Notes: generated by a model from the letters alone, not told the origin. 64,000 nt of DNA from Ureibacillus aquaedulcis (GCF_030418165.1 NZ_JAUHTQ010000015.1:1-64000), one strand, 5' to 3'. Shown: positions 9,151 through 19,415, counted from the first letter of the stretch. Program-made: numbers and translations.

Positions 9151-10167
9151 ATGAAAAAGAATATTTTATTTTTTGCTATTTTAACCCTTGCAATAACAGT
9201 ATTGGCTGCATGCGGCGGTGGCGAGGAAACAAGCACTGAAAAAGATTCCGCAACAGAAATACGTATCGGGTATTTTCCAAATATGACACATATCGCAGCA
9301 ATTGTTGCACTTGAAAAAGGTTACTATGCAGAGCAATTTGGTGAAAATATCGAAATTACTACTAGTACATTCAATGATGGGTCGGCATTTATGGAAGCAA
9401 TGTCCACAGATTCAATTGACATTGGTACAGTTGGACCAACACCCGCTTTGAACACGTATGTTAAAAACCCACAACATGAAATTATCTCAGGTGCCGTAAA
9501 TGGCGGGGCTGTTCTTGTTGTCGGAAAAGATTCAGGCATAAACAATGTGGAAGATTTAAAAGGCAAAAAAGTTGCTGTACCTACTTTTGGCAGCACTCAA
9601 GATGTCGGGTTAATGAAATCCCTTCAGGATGCTGGCCTAACAGCTAGTTCTACTGGCGACGGTGATGTTACTACGATTAAGCAAGCTCCTGCAGATACAG
9701 CGGCTCTAATGTTAAACGGTGAAATCGATGCAGCAGCTACGCAAGAGCCATGGGGCGTGAATATCGAAACAAATGGTAATGCCAAACTTTTACTGGATGC
9801 ATCAGAATTTGCTTGGGGCAGCGAATCCACAAATACAGTTGTGGCTGCCAGAAAGGAATTTACTTCCAATAATCCAGAACTAACAAAGAAGGCATTAAAA
9901 GCATATAAGCAAGCTGTCGACTTCATTAACGAAAATCCAGAGGAAGCAATCCAGCTTTTCCTGGATCATGTTGAAGGTTTAACTGGGAAAGAATTATCTA
10001 AAGATGAAGTAACAAAGGCATTTGCCCGCTTAACTCCTACTACTGATGTGAAAGAAGAAATTTTAAAAGAGATGGCGACAATCTCCAAAGAAGCCGGCTA
10101 TATTTCAACAGACAATATTGATGGCTTAGTGAATCTTTCTTATTTAGAGGAAGCTTTAAAAGAATAG
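9151..10167 (+). CDS. ssuA: Sulfonate/taurine-type ABC importer, substrate-binding lipoprotein
   Basis: A 338-residue lipoprotein: lysine start MKKN, hydrophobic segment and lipobox LAAC (Cys about 21), then a low-complexity linker and a periplasmic-type binding fold. The opening stretch IRIGYFPNMTHIAAI followed by EKGYY is typical of SsuA/TauA/NMT1-like proteins. The predicted ligand is an alkanesulfonate or related sulfur compound, based on the operon and on cysteine synthase downstream. Thiamine precursor or nitrate-type ligands remain possible. Confidence 0.82.
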   Translation: MKKNILFFAILTLAITVLAACGGGEETSTEKDSATEIRIGYFPNMTHIAAIVALEKGYYAEQFGENIEITTSTFNDGSAFMEAMSTDSIDIGTVGPTPALNTYVKNPQHEIISGAVNGGAVLVVGKDSGINNVEDLKGKKVAVPTFGSTQDVGLMKSLQDAGLTASSTGDGDVTTIKQAPADTAALMLNGEIDAAATQEPWGVNIETNGNAKLLLDASEFAWGSESTNTVVAARKEFTSNNPELTKKALKAYKQAVDFINENPEEAIQLFLDHVEGLTGKELSKDEVTKAFARLTPTTDVKEEILKEMATISKEAGYISTDNIDGLVNLSYLEEALKE

Positions 10168-10256
10168 AGTCATTCATTTGCTTATAAACCTTCGGTTGAA
10201 GGCCTATCTATAATAAGCCAAATCGCAAAGAAAAGTTTATACTAGATGGAGATTTC

Positions 10257-10290
10257 AAAAGCTAGGCTGGTCATTGTTTGCCTAGCTTTT
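10257..10290 (+). terminator. Hairpin between importer and cysteine synthase
   Basis: An 11-bp perfect stem (AAAAGCTAGGC pairs with GCCTAGCTTTT) around a 12-base loop. The T run is short (four T), so it may be a weak terminator or an attenuator-like element that lowers read-through into cysK. Confidence 0.55.
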
Positions 10291-10315
10291 GCCAATTACT
10301 TGAAAGGAGTCTTGA

Positions 10316-11248
10316 ATGATGAAATTACATCAAAACATTCTTGAATTAGTTGGAAATACGCCTATTGTAAAATTAAATAAATTACCCTCTGAAAACGGCG
10401 CTGAAGTCTACATGAAATTAGAATCCAAAAATCCTGGCGGCAGTGTGAAAGACCGTGCTGCACTAAATATGATACTTCAAGCTGAAAAAGAAGGAAAACT
10501 CATCCCAGGAGTAAGTACAGTAATTGAACCTACTTCAGGGAATACGGGAATCGGTCTGGCAATGGTTTGTGCCGTAAAGGGCTACCCTTGTATTATTACA
10601 ATGCCCGATAATGCTACAAAAGAACGGGTGCAGCTAATGCAGGCTTATGGTGCCAAAGTTCATTTAACACCCGCTAATTTACGGATGCAAGGCTCTATTG
10701 ATGTAGCATTGCGTATTGCGCAAGAAGTCCCTAATAGCTTTATTCCTCTCCAATTTGATAACCGGGCAAATGCAGATGCCCACCGTTCAACAACAGCAAT
10801 TGAAATCTTGGAGGCGTTTGGTGATCAGCAACTCGATGCTCTTGTACTCACTGCTGGTACTGGAGGGACGGTTACCGGAACAGGTGAGGAATTAAAAAAA
10901 CGCCTGCCTAATTTAAAGATTTATGTAGTTGAACCTGCGGGATCCCCTGTATTAGCAGGTGGAATTCCCGGTCCTCATAAGATTCCGGGAACAGGACCAG
11001 GATTTATCCCGAAAATTTTAAATCGTGAAGTCTTTGATGAAATTCTTCATATTGAAGATGACGCTGCCCAAATTACGGCTAGAAGACTTGCAGCGGAAGA
11101 AGGCCTATTAGTTGGTGCTTCAGGTGCAGCTTCTGCCTACTTCGCCATCGAGATAGCAAAACAGCTTCCTGTAAATGCAAAAGTGCTTTGTCTAGCACCA
11201 GACACAGGAGAGCGTTATTTATCAACTGATTTATTTCCACTAGAATAA
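10316..11248 (+). CDS. cysK: Cysteine synthase (O-acetylserine sulfhydrylase)
   Basis: A 310-residue PLP enzyme making cysteine from O-acetylserine and sulfide. The PLP lysine is in NPGGSVKDRAAL (about 43); the phosphate loop GTGGTVTGTG (about 181) and the asparagine loop TSGNTGIG (about 70) are intact. Two ATG codons lie in tandem (10316, 10319) after AAAGGAG. Its place behind a sulfonate-type importer suggests it captures sulfur released from imported compounds. Length and motifs fit CysK rather than cystathionine beta-synthase, which has extra domains. Confidence 0.92.
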   Translation: MMKLHQNILELVGNTPIVKLNKLPSENGAEVYMKLESKNPGGSVKDRAALNMILQAEKEGKLIPGVSTVIEPTSGNTGIGLAMVCAVKGYPCIITMPDNATKERVQLMQAYGAKVHLTPANLRMQGSIDVALRIAQEVPNSFIPLQFDNRANADAHRSTTAIEILEAFGDQQLDALVLTAGTGGTVTGTGEELKKRLPNLKIYVVEPAGSPVLAGGIPGPHKIPGTGPGFIPKILNREVFDEILHIEDDAAQITARRLAAEEGLLVGASGAASAYFAIEIAKQLPVNAKVLCLAPDTGERYLSTDLFPLE

Positions 11249-11258
11249 TAAAAGAACA

Positions 11259-11294
11259 TAAAAAAGGTGAGCCATCATGAGCTCACCCTTTTTT
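11259..11294. terminator. Bidirectional terminator between cysK and the app operon
   Basis: AAAAAAGGTGAGC pairs with GCTCACCCTTTTTT; T runs exist in both directions and the flanking genes converge here. Confidence 0.88.
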
Positions 11295-12195
11295 AATTTT
11301 TCATCTTCGGATCCAGCGCATCCCGCAGGCCATCTCCCATTAGGTTAAATCCTAGCACAGTCAACATAATGGCGATCCCTGGGAAGATCATCATCCACGG
11401 GGCTGTCATCATGTAAACCCGTGCATCTGATAGCATCTTCCCCCACTCTGGCTGTGGTGCTTCCGCTCCCAACCCTAAGAAACTTAATGCAGCCGCTTCT
11501 ATAATGGCAGTAGCAATGGCCAATGTCCCTTGTACGATAACCGGGGAAAACGAGTTCGGCAATATGTGTCTCCACAGTATTCGGGAATCCTTCATACCAA
11601 TTGCTCTTGCAGCAACGATATACTCCTCTTCTTTTACACTTAAAACTTTTGAGCGGATTAGGCGGCCAAAGTTCGGTATGTTAATAATCGCAATGGCAAT
11701 TAATGCGTTTTGCAGTGACGGTCCCAAGATGGATACAACTGCAATTGCCAATAAAATACTTGGGAAAGCAAGCATAATATCAAACACTCTTGAGATAATG
11801 GTATCGATGAATCGTCCGTAAAAACCGGCAATGATTCCCAAGAAGCTTCCTATTACGATTGACAAAATAACCGAAAAGAAACCAACAGCCAACGAAATTC
11901 TTGCCCCATAAACAACCCGTGAAAAGATATCCCGTCCAAAATCATCTGTCCCTAGCCAGTATTCACTAGAAGGGGGTGCCAATCGCAAACTTGGATCCTG
12001 TAATTTCTGTTCATTTATTCCTTCCGGCGCAATCAATGGACCAAATATAGCAAGTAGGATGAAAAATACGACAATGGCTGTGCCGACAAGGGCTGCTTTA
12101 CTTTTTCTGAAGCTTCGCCACGCCACTTTCCATGGTCCAACTACTTTCTCTTCTTTCGGTTTTAAGTCAACTGAATTTGAAACCAGCTCCGACAT
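11293..12195 (-). CDS. appC: Oligopeptide ABC importer permease (AppC/OppC type)
   Basis: A 300-residue permease with an N-terminal cytosolic stretch, about six membrane helices and the EAA loop (ARAIGMKDSRILWRHILPNS, about 198-217). It pairs with the upstream permease to form the channel of a peptide importer. ATG at 12195 has AAGGGAG eight bases upstream; a GTG three codons earlier overlaps that site. It is the last gene of a D-F-A-B-C operon, the order of the B. subtilis app operon. Confidence 0.87.
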   Translation of the reverse strand: MSELVSNSVDLKPKEEKVVGPWKVAWRSFRKSKAALVGTAIVVFFILLAIFGPLIAPEGINEQKLQDPSLRLAPPSSEYWLGTDDFGRDIFSRVVYGARISLAVGFFSVILSIVIGSFLGIIAGFYGRFIDTIISRVFDIMLAFPSILLAIAVVSILGPSLQNALIAIAIINIPNFGRLIRSKVLSVKEEEYIVAARAIGMKDSRILWRHILPNSFSPVIVQGTLAIATAIIEAAALSFLGLGAEAPQPEWGKMLSDARVYMMTAPWMMIFPGIAIMLTVLGFNLMGDGLRDALDPKMKN

Positions 12196-12210
12196 GAATC
12201 CCACTCCCTT

Positions 12211-13215
12211 CTAGTTATATTTAATTCTTGAATCGATGGCTGAATATAAGATATCGACAACAAGGTTAATCATCACAAACATAAAGGCAACAATTAGAAT
12301 TCCGGATTGAATAACGGTGTAATCTCTGTAGCCGATTGCTTCATAAATATAGCGGCCTATTCCTGGCCAGCTGAAAATTGTTTCTGTTAATATTGCGCCG
12401 CCTAATAGAAGACCCGTTTGCAATCCAATGATGGTAATAATCGGAATTAATGCGTTTTTTAATGCATGCTTATAAACAACGATACCCATTCGCTGACCTT
12501 TTGCACGGGCAGTTCGAATATAATCTGAACGGAGTACCTCCAACATGGAAGAACGAGTCATTCGTGCAATGATGGCCATCGGAATTGTAGCTAGTGCAAA
12601 TCCAGGTAAAATTAGATGCTTAATTGTCACCCAGAACTGATCGAAGCGACCTTGAATCAACGTATCGATTAAATAGAGATGGGTTATGGCATGTACCGGG
12701 TCTCGTACCTCTTCCCGACCGGAAGTAGGAAGCCATTTTAGTTCTAGACTGAATGTCCATTGTTCCATCAAGCCTAGCCAAAAAATCGGCATTGACACAC
12801 CAATTAATGCGATGACCATGGCAATATAGTCAAACCAGGAATTTTGGAACCAAGCAGAGATAATTCCTGCATTCATACCGATAACTACCGCTATGAGCAT
12901 GGCAAAAATCGCCAATTCAATCGTAGCAGCCAAGTATGGCCATACTTCCGTCGAAATCGGCTGCCTTGTTCGAAGCGACTCACCCAAATCACCCGTCAAC
13001 AACCCTTTTAAGTAATCAAAATATTGAATATACCAAGGTTGATCAAGTCCAAGCTTTTCCCGTAACGCTTTGATCGCTTCTTCCGTTGCCTGCTGTCCCA
13101 ATATCACTTGGGCTGGATCGCCTGGTATCGCACGGATAATCAAAAACACGATAAAGGTCATTCCCAATAACACAGGAATTAAATGAAAAATCCGCTTTCC
13201 TATGTAGCGAAGCAT
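12211..13215 (-). CDS. appB: Oligopeptide ABC importer permease (AppB/OppB type)
   Basis: A 334-residue permease opening with LRYIGKRIFHLIPVL, the standard first helix of OppB/DppB proteins, and carrying the ARAKGQRMGIVVYKHALKN coupling region (about 228). It is co-transcribed with appC (15 bp apart). Between it and the binding-protein gene lies a palindromic repeat that could act as an intra-operon hairpin. Confidence 0.88.
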   Translation of the reverse strand: MLRYIGKRIFHLIPVLLGMTFIVFLIIRAIPGDPAQVILGQQATEEAIKALREKLGLDQPWYIQYFDYLKGLLTGDLGESLRTRQPISTEVWPYLAATIELAIFAMLIAVVIGMNAGIISAWFQNSWFDYIAMVIALIGVSMPIFWLGLMEQWTFSLELKWLPTSGREEVRDPVHAITHLYLIDTLIQGRFDQFWVTIKHLILPGFALATIPMAIIARMTRSSMLEVLRSDYIRTARAKGQRMGIVVYKHALKNALIPIITIIGLQTGLLLGGAILTETIFSWPGIGRYIYEAIGYRDYTVIQSGILIVAFMFVMINLVVDILYSAIDSRIKYN

Positions 13216-13240
13216 AACGTCACCTCTTTAATTTTTTTGG

Positions 13241-13285
13241 GTGCCAGGCACTCAAACAATTTCGAATTGTTTATGTGCCTGGCAC
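13241..13285. repeat. GTGCCAGGCAC palindromic repeat, paired
   Basis: GTGCCAGGCAC (13241-13251) and GTGCCTGGCAC (13275-13285) face each other around a second inverted repeat AACAATT/AATTGTT, giving a long stem-loop between appA and appB. A single arm of the same sequence occurs at 37253. Similar motifs are common dispersed repeats in Bacillales genomes (recalled, not searched). Confidence 0.8.
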
Positions 13286-13293
13286 TTATTTTT

Positions 13294-14931
13294 TTATTCC
13301 ATAGATACGTTTATTAAGCTTTCCGAGCCTGTTGGGTGCGGCAAGTAGCCAGTAACTCCTTTTTTCCCTGCCAATAATGGAGTCGAGTGTGCTAATGGAA
13401 CCCACGGAGCATCATCGTGAATGATTTCCTGTGCTTGTTTATATAATTCAATACGTTTTTCTTCATCAATTTCAGATTGTGCGGCAATTAACAATTCATG
13501 GACCTCATCGTTAGAATAGTAAGCATAGTTGTTGCTGCCAATCGTATCTTTGTCCAACAATGTGTAAATAAAGTTGTCGGCATCGCCATTATCACCTGTC
13601 CATCCTAAAAGGAATGCATCGGCTTCTCCATTTTTTGCTTTTTCCAAATACGTTGCCCATTCAAATGAGACGATTTTTGAAGGGATTCCCACATCACTCA
13701 AGTTTTTCTGAATCGCTTCGGCTACCTTTTGTCCATCCGGCATATATGGACGTGGTACAGGCATTGCCCAAAGTTCAATTTCAGAACCATCGTAACCGGC
13801 TTCAGCTAATAATTCCTTCGCCTTTTCAGGATCATACTCGTATCCTGCAATTTCGTCATTATAGCCACTAATTGTAGAAGGCATTGGATTTACTGCTACT
13901 TCTGCTCGGCCTTGGAAGAAAGCATCGACAATTGCTTGTTTGTCGATCGCATAGTTCACGGCTTGGCGTACTAACTTATTATCAAATGGTGGACGAGTAT
14001 TTGTTAAACCAAGGTAACCAATATTCATCGAAGGACGCTCAATCAATTGCAATTCTGAATTGGATTCAACTATTGTAGCATCGGACGGGTTAATACCATC
14101 TGCCAAGTCGATTGCACCGCTCATTAAGTCATTCAGTCGAGCTGAGTTATCTGGAATTGCACGGAAGATAATTGTATCCAACTTAGGTAACCCTTCCTGC
14201 CAGTACTCCGGATTCTTTTCAACTGTGATGGATTCATTTCGTTTCCACTCAACAAATTTAAATGGCCCTGTCCCAACTGGATTATCTCCAAAAGACTCGC
14301 CTGCTGCTTCAAATGCTGTTGGTGAAGCGATAGCAAATGGGCTCATAGCAATATTTTTCAGGAATGGTGCTTGTGGGCGGGAAAGTGTAAACACTACAGT
14401 AAGCTCATCGACCGCTTCTACACTCGCAATAATATCTTCACCTTCCGCTTTAAACATGGAGTGGAAGTAATAGAACTGCTCTTCAGCTCCACCTTTCCAG
14501 CGTTCCACGTTTTTTACAACAGCCTCTGCATTGAAGTCTGTTCCATCATGGAATTTAACACCTTCTTGTAAATGGAAAGTATATGTTAAACCATCTTCGC
14601 TAACTTCCCACTCTTTTGCTAAACCAGGATTGATTGTTGTATCTTGTTCTCCAAAGTTCAATAATGTTTCATAAACATTTTCTGTTACTTTGAAGGATTC
14701 CCCATCCGTAACAATTGCAGGGTCAAGTGATACCGAATCTCCACCTCGGCCAAATACTAAAGTTTGAGGAACTGCTTCTTCTGTTTCTTCCGATGTTGTT
14801 CCGTCGGTTGTTTCTTCATTTGTTTCTGTTGGCTCTTCAGTTGTTCCTTCATCGCTGCTGCATGCAGCCAGCACTACTGAAAGAGCAAGCAACAATAATA
14901 GACCTAGTGACCACAGCTTGCTTTTCTTCAT
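13294..14931 (-). CDS. appA: Oligopeptide ABC importer, substrate-binding lipoprotein (AppA/OppA family)
   Basis: A 545-residue lipoprotein. The signal (MKKSKLWSLG and a leucine-rich core) ends at lipobox LAAC, followed by an acidic Thr/Glu-rich linker (about 25-50) and the SBP family 5 fold; the family signature region is near YETLLNF (about 83). It captures peptides outside the membrane for AppBC. The start at 14931 follows GGGAGGG; an upstream in-frame extension has no such site and would spoil the signal peptide. Ligand length preference is unknown; the operon order rather than similarity suggests App. Confidence 0.87.
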   Translation of the reverse strand: MKKSKLWSLGLLLLLALSVVLAACSSDEGTTEEPTETNEETTDGTTSEETEEAVPQTLVFGRGGDSVSLDPAIVTDGESFKVTENVYETLLNFGEQDTTINPGLAKEWEVSEDGLTYTFHLQEGVKFHDGTDFNAEAVVKNVERWKGGAEEQFYYFHSMFKAEGEDIIASVEAVDELTVVFTLSRPQAPFLKNIAMSPFAIASPTAFEAAGESFGDNPVGTGPFKFVEWKRNESITVEKNPEYWQEGLPKLDTIIFRAIPDNSARLNDLMSGAIDLADGINPSDATIVESNSELQLIERPSMNIGYLGLTNTRPPFDNKLVRQAVNYAIDKQAIVDAFFQGRAEVAVNPMPSTISGYNDEIAGYEYDPEKAKELLAEAGYDGSEIELWAMPVPRPYMPDGQKVAEAIQKNLSDVGIPSKIVSFEWATYLEKAKNGEADAFLLGWTGDNGDADNFIYTLLDKDTIGSNNYAYYSNDEVHELLIAAQSEIDEEKRIELYKQAQEIIHDDAPWVPLAHSTPLLAGKKGVTGYLPHPTGSESLINVSME

Positions 14932-15046
14932 AAATACCCTCCCTATTTCCCTAAATGTATATGTCATTGCTGCGCATCAATAGATAAACATGATGATTAC
15001 CACTGGATTAAATCAATGATTCTCTCATGCTGATTTCGAATAACTT

Positions 15047-16015
15047 CTAATCAGTACTATATAAATGACACGCAACAGAGTGACCCGGTTTAACTTCTAC
15101 TAAATCTGGTGTACTCATCTTGCAAGTAATGGTTGCATATGGGCATCTGGCCTGGAACTTGCAACCCGTATCTGTTACAGAATTTGAAATATCGCCTGTA
15201 ATGATCATTTGCTCCCTCTCATAAGTAGGATCGGGAATCGGTACGGCAGATAATAATGCCTTTGTATACGGATGCAGCGGTTCAGCATATAAGGATTCAC
15301 TTTCAGCTAACTCTACTACACTGCCTAAATACATAACCGCCACCCGGTCGCTGATATGGCGTACGACCCCCAAATCATGGGCTATAAAAATATAAGTAAG
15401 CTTTAAATCCTCCTGAAGCTTTTGCATTAAATTAAGTACCTGCGCCTGGATCGAAACATCCAATGCAGATACTGGTTCATCCGCAATAATAAGCTTTGGA
15501 TTTGTCATGAGGGCTCGTGCAATCCCTACCCTCTGTCTTTGCCCTCCGCTGAATTGATGCGGATAGCGCTTCCCATGATAGCTGTCCAAACCAACAATTT
15601 CCAAATACTCGGAAATCCTTTCTTTTCGTTCTTGTGCATTTCCAATCCCGTGAACGATTAAAGGTTCCTCTAAAATTTTCTTCACTGTATGTCTTGGATT
15701 CAAGGAAGCGTATGGATCCTGAAACACCATTTGAATATCGCGCCTTTTTTTCCTCATTACTTTTTTGGATAACTTGGAAAGGTCTTCTCCATCAAACTTT
15801 ATAGAGCCTGAAGTTGGCTCAATCAGCCGCATAACTGTTCGGCCGGTTGTTGATTTTCCACAGCCGGATTCACCCACTATCCCGAGAGTTTCTCCTTCAA
15901 ACACCTCGAAAGAAACATTATCCACGGCTTTGACATGGCTAACTTTCTTTAATGAAGCTGTACGCTTCGGAAAATATTTCTTTAAGTTATCAACCTTCAG
16001 CAACACGTTCTGCAA
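15047..16015 (-). CDS. appF: Oligopeptide ABC importer ATPase (AppF/OppF type)
   Basis: An ABC ATPase of about 322 residues with Walker [10 protein letters not shown], signature [15 protein letters not shown], Walker [13 protein letters not shown] and a C-terminal cysteine-containing oligopeptide domain ([11 protein letters not shown]) that can hold an iron-sulfur cluster in related proteins. The proposed start is TTG at 16015, eight bases after GGAGGG; a GTG three codons later is also possible. It overlaps the end of appD by 26 bp. Confidence 0.85.
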   Translation of the reverse strand: MQNVLLKVDNLKKYFPKRTASLKKVSHVKAVDNVSFEVFEGETLGIVGESGCGKSTTGRTVMRLIEPTSGSIKFDGEDLSKLSKKVMRKKRRDIQMVFQDPYASLNPRHTVKKILEEPLIVHGIGNAQERKERISEYLEIVGLDSYHGKRYPHQFSGGQRQRVGIARALMTNPKLIIADEPVSALDVSIQAQVLNLMQKLQEDLKLTYIFIAHDLGVVRHISDRVAVMYLGSVVELAESESLYAEPLHPYTKALLSAVPIPDPTYEREQMIITGDISNSVTDTGCKFQARCPYATITCKMSTPDLVEVKPGHSVACHLYSTD

Positions 16016-17009
16016 TCCCGATTCCCTCCGTTTCCTGCAAGAAGCATCTTGATTTATGGATGGTCCCCTCGCCAAGTTCGTATAATGGTGGATTTTCTGT
16101 TATACACCGTTCTGTTGCATAATCGCAGCGCGGGGCAAAACGACAGCCCATTTGTATGGAGCCAGGCTTTGGCACATTTCCCTTTATTGAATATAAGGAG
16201 TCCTTCTTATACCGCATATCCGGAACCGATTGAAGCAAGCCCTTTGTATAAGGATGCTGAGGATTTTTAAAGATTTCTCCCACAGGCGCCTCTTCAACTA
16301 TTTGACCTGCATACATGACCACCACTCGTTCACAAACTTCCGCAACAACACCCAGATCATGGGTAATCAGTAACACTGCCGTCCTGAATTGTTTATTTAA
16401 TTCTTTCATCAACTTCAAGATTTGGGCTTGGATTGTTACATCAAGTGCTGTTGTTGGTTCATCTGCTATCAATAGCTTCGGGTTGCAAAGCAAAGCCATC
16501 GCAATCATTACACGCTGCCTCATTCCACCCGATAATTGGTGCGGATAATCCTTCATCAACTCTTCTGCTCTAGGCAAGCCGACTAATTTCATCATTTCAA
16601 TCACTTTACTGGCTACTTCCTTCTTTTTCATTTTTTTGTTGTGCAGCAAAATTGCCTCAGTTAGTTGGTTGCCGATTGTATAGAGGGGGTTCAGGGATGT
16701 CATCGGTTCCTGGAAAATCATCGCCACTTCTTTCCCACGGATTTTCCTCATTTGCTTTTCGCTTTGTTTCGTTAGATCAAGTTCACCCAGAAGAATTTGA
16801 CCGGACGTAATTTTTCCTGGAGGAGAAGGAACCAATCCCATAATCGATAGGGAGGTTACACTCTTTCCGCAACCAGACTCTCCAACAATAGCTAGTATTT
16901 CTCCTTCATTGATATGAAAATCGATATGATCAACTGCAGGGACTCTCCCATCCTCTGTGAAAAAAGTTGTTTCCAAATCTTTTACTTTCAGTAGTACATT
17001 TCTTTCCAT
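15990..17009 (-). CDS. appD: Oligopeptide ABC importer ATPase (AppD/OppD type)
   Basis: A 339-residue ABC ATPase with Walker [10 protein letters not shown], signature [15 protein letters not shown], Walker [13 protein letters not shown] and the C-terminal [14 protein letters not shown] cysteine region of the OppD/DppD group. It is the first gene of the five-gene operon; AAGGAGGG precedes ATG. It works with AppF as the two-subunit motor of the importer. Confidence 0.88.
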   Translation of the reverse strand: MERNVLLKVKDLETTFFTEDGRVPAVDHIDFHINEGEILAIVGESGCGKSVTSLSIMGLVPSPPGKITSGQILLGELDLTKQSEKQMRKIRGKEVAMIFQEPMTSLNPLYTIGNQLTEAILLHNKKMKKKEVASKVIEMMKLVGLPRAEELMKDYPHQLSGGMRQRVMIAMALLCNPKLLIADEPTTALDVTIQAQILKLMKELNKQFRTAVLLITHDLGVVAEVCERVVVMYAGQIVEEAPVGEIFKNPQHPYTKGLLQSVPDMRYKKDSLYSIKGNVPKPGSIQMGCRFAPRCDYATERCITENPPLYELGEGTIHKSRCFLQETEGIGIAERVAEG

Positions 17010-17366
17010 CTTGTCCCTCCTTACCGGAAAGTGATTCTGAAAACTAGCATCACTTTTCTTTTTCTATTACTGTTAGAAATTGATAGATTGCAATCTAGTA
17101 ATTCATACTTTTTATGCTAAAAAAATTGAAAGTATCACAAAATATTTTCGACAAAATTAAACGCTTTCGCTAATTTATCACGCTAAACTCCTAAATTTTT
17201 CTCGCTTATGATTATTTAAACCCCCGGAAAATCAAATGTTCCGAAACAGAATCCAGGCAAAATAAAAATGCCCAGAAAGTCGAATGTTGACTTTCTTGGG
17301 CATTTTATGTCATAAACTTTTTTTATCAATAGCGATAAAATTTCAGTTTACGAATGATATATTTTC
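17010..17366. other. Intergenic region upstream of appD
   Basis: No gene is seen. It holds the likely appD promoter region (AT-rich, no confident boxes) and, at 17265-17307, a terminator annotated separately. Confidence 0.5.
17265..17307. terminator. Terminator of the ABC exporter gene
   Basis: AAAATGCCCA followed by GAAAGTC pairs with GACTTTC and TGGGCATTTT, a stem of about 17 bp with one bulge, with T-rich flanks on both sides. It ends the leftward transcript of the exporter at 17367. Confidence 0.85.
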
Positions 17367-19112
17367 CTAATCTAATTTTTGAATTTGGAATAAGTCATAA
17401 TACACGCCTTGTTTTTTCATTAACGTTTCATGATTGCCTTCTTCTACTAATTCACCATGATCAATAACGAAGATTTTATCAGCGTGCGTTATTGTAGATA
17501 AACGATGAGCAATAATAATCGTTGTCCGGTTACTAGCCAACCTGTCAAGTGAATCCTGGATCAATGCTTCACTTTCCAGGTCCAGCGCTGATGTTGCTTC
17601 ATCCAGCACCAATATTGGTGGATTTTTCAGGAAGACACGAGCAATTGCAACTCGCTGTTTCTGGCCACCTGAAAGTTTAACCCCGCGCTCACCCACTTTA
17701 GTATCATAGCCATCTGGTAAAGTCATGATAAAATCATGGGCATTCGCCGCTTTTGCAGCGGCAATGACTTCATCATCTGTTGCTCCGGGTTTCCCCATTA
17801 AAATATTCTGTTTGACAGAATCACTAAATAAGATATTGTCCTGCAGCACAATTCCGATTTGTGCACGAAGGGAGTGAATAACCGCATCCTTTACATCGAT
17901 GCCATCAATTTTGACTGCTCCACCAGTCACATTGTAAAAACGAGGGATTAAACTAACGATTGTCGATTTTCCTCCACCGCTCATCCCTACAAAGGCGGCT
18001 GTTTGGCCGGGCTGGATATCAAAATTAATATTATTCAATACCATTTGCCCGTCTTTTTCATATTGGAAATCCACATTTTCGAACGAAACTTGTCCTTTAA
18101 CCGGCGGTAACTCAAGAGCATTCTTCTTATCCTGAACGTCATATTCTTCATCCATCAATTCAAACATACGATCCATTGATGCGATCGATTGAGTTAAGGT
18201 TGTCGATGAGTTTACCAAACGGCGCAGTGGGCTATATAAGCGTTCAATGTAAGCATAAAATGCCGCCATTGTTCCGACAGTTAACTCACCCTGTATTACC
18301 TGGTAGCCGGCAAATCCGATAACGAGTAAAGGAGCAATATCGGTAATCGTATTGACCACTGCAAAGGATTTTGCATTCCATTTTGTATGATCCAGTGCGC
18401 GATCTAAAAATTCGCCATTTTCTTTATCAAAGATTTGTTGTTCGTGCTTCTCCAATGTAAAACTTTTAATGATACTCATTCCACTTACTCGTTCGTGCAA
18501 GTAGCTTTGTACATGTGCCAATGCTTGCGAACGTTTTCTTGTGAGATCGCGCAGCTTCCCAAAGAAGTACTTCACACTAAACCCAAAGAACGGAAGCGCA
18601 ATGATTGCCACTAAAGTTAGCTTAACATCCATTGTAAGCATAATCCCGATGGCTATCAAAATGGTCGCAACATCAAGCCACAGGTTCATTAAGCCAATCA
18701 TGATAAAGTTTTTTGTTTGTTCCACATCATTGATCACGCGCGAAATGACTTCCCCAGCACGTGTATTCGCATAATATTTCAGGCTTAGTTTTTGTAAATG
18801 GCCAAATAGTTCCTGACGAATATCAAACAACACTTTGTTACCAACGTGCTGGGCAAAATATTGACGGTAATATTCGATTGGTGGACGGATGATAAAGAAC
18901 AAAATCACCGTTCCCCCTAGCCAGTAAAAGAGTTGTGTAATTTTTTCGCTATTTGTTAAGTGTGCTGCTCCAATGATATTATCGATGACGATCTTGATTA
19001 AGATTGGAATAAACAGCGGAATCGCAAATTTTAATATACCAATTGCAATTGTTAATAGAATTTCCCAGCGGTAGGGCTTCACAAAGCGCATGTAACGTTT
19101 AATGCTATCCAA
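17367..19112 (-). CDS. ygaD: ABC exporter, fused permease-ATPase (YgaD-like)
   Basis: A 581-residue half-transporter. The N-terminal type-1 exporter membrane domain (about 1-310, six helices) is followed by an ATPase domain with Walker [10 protein letters not shown] (about 374), signature LSGGQKQR (about 480), Walker [13 protein letters not shown] (about 500) and H-loop IAHRLST (about 533). It should dimerise; lipids or drugs are typical substrates but cannot be assigned here. It starts at TTG (19112) after AAAGGAAG. Length and position between the ygaC and ygaE equivalents match B. subtilis ygaD, although the app/ssu block now separates it from ygaE. Confidence 0.85.
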   Translation of the reverse strand: MDSIKRYMRFVKPYRWEILLTIAIGILKFAIPLFIPILIKIVIDNIIGAAHLTNSEKITQLFYWLGGTVILFFIIRPPIEYYRQYFAQHVGNKVLFDIRQELFGHLQKLSLKYYANTRAGEVISRVINDVEQTKNFIMIGLMNLWLDVATILIAIGIMLTMDVKLTLVAIIALPFFGFSVKYFFGKLRDLTRKRSQALAHVQSYLHERVSGMSIIKSFTLEKHEQQIFDKENGEFLDRALDHTKWNAKSFAVVNTITDIAPLLVIGFAGYQVIQGELTVGTMAAFYAYIERLYSPLRRLVNSSTTLTQSIASMDRMFELMDEEYDVQDKKNALELPPVKGQVSFENVDFQYEKDGQMVLNNINFDIQPGQTAAFVGMSGGGKSTIVSLIPRFYNVTGGAVKIDGIDVKDAVIHSLRAQIGIVLQDNILFSDSVKQNILMGKPGATDDEVIAAAKAANAHDFIMTLPDGYDTKVGERGVKLSGGQKQRVAIARVFLKNPPILVLDEATSALDLESEALIQDSLDRLASNRTTIIIAHRLSTITHADKIFVIDHGELVEEGNHETLMKKQGVYYDLFQIQKLD

Positions 19113-19288
19113 ATTATTTCACTTCCTTTATAAGCAACACAAGTTGTCTGAAAAGGTGCCCAAATTTGGCACCTGTTTTACACTATACTCTAGTTTGGGG
19201 TTAATTACATCTAACGTGTTTTCAGTAAGAACTTATAAACCATTTAATAGTGCTTATTAATAAAAATTCTAAAATTATATTTGTTTGG

Positions 19289-19415
19289 GTGAGCGGACTA
19301 ATGGCGCGCGCGTATTGGTCATGGAAACGATGTCGCATGGACGCGACATTTCCACCCGCCACACAAGCCGCATAGCTAACTTGTGGTAGTCTCACCGACT
19401 TGTCGAGACTACTAA
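19289..19415 (+). repeat. Hairpin-rich element related to the 54.3/63.4-kb repeat
   Basis: It opens with GTGAGCGGACTA and contains CACAAGCCGCATAG and GACTTGTC, all close to pieces of the repeat at 63434-63651. Strong stems are visible: GGAAA-CGA-TGTCGC pairs across to GCGACA-TTTCC, and GTAGTCTC pairs with GAGACTAC. GC content is well above the surrounding DNA. It is a distant relative, not a close copy. Confidence 0.55.

Noticed and set aside
10168-10315. S-box or T-box leader before cysK
   Set aside because: The 148-bp gap has one simple hairpin but none of the conserved SAM-riboswitch or T-box segments.
13294-17009. Dipeptide (dpp) or nickel importer
   Set aside because: The D-F-A-B-C order fits app; nothing in the binding protein points to nickel. 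Exact ligand remains unknown.
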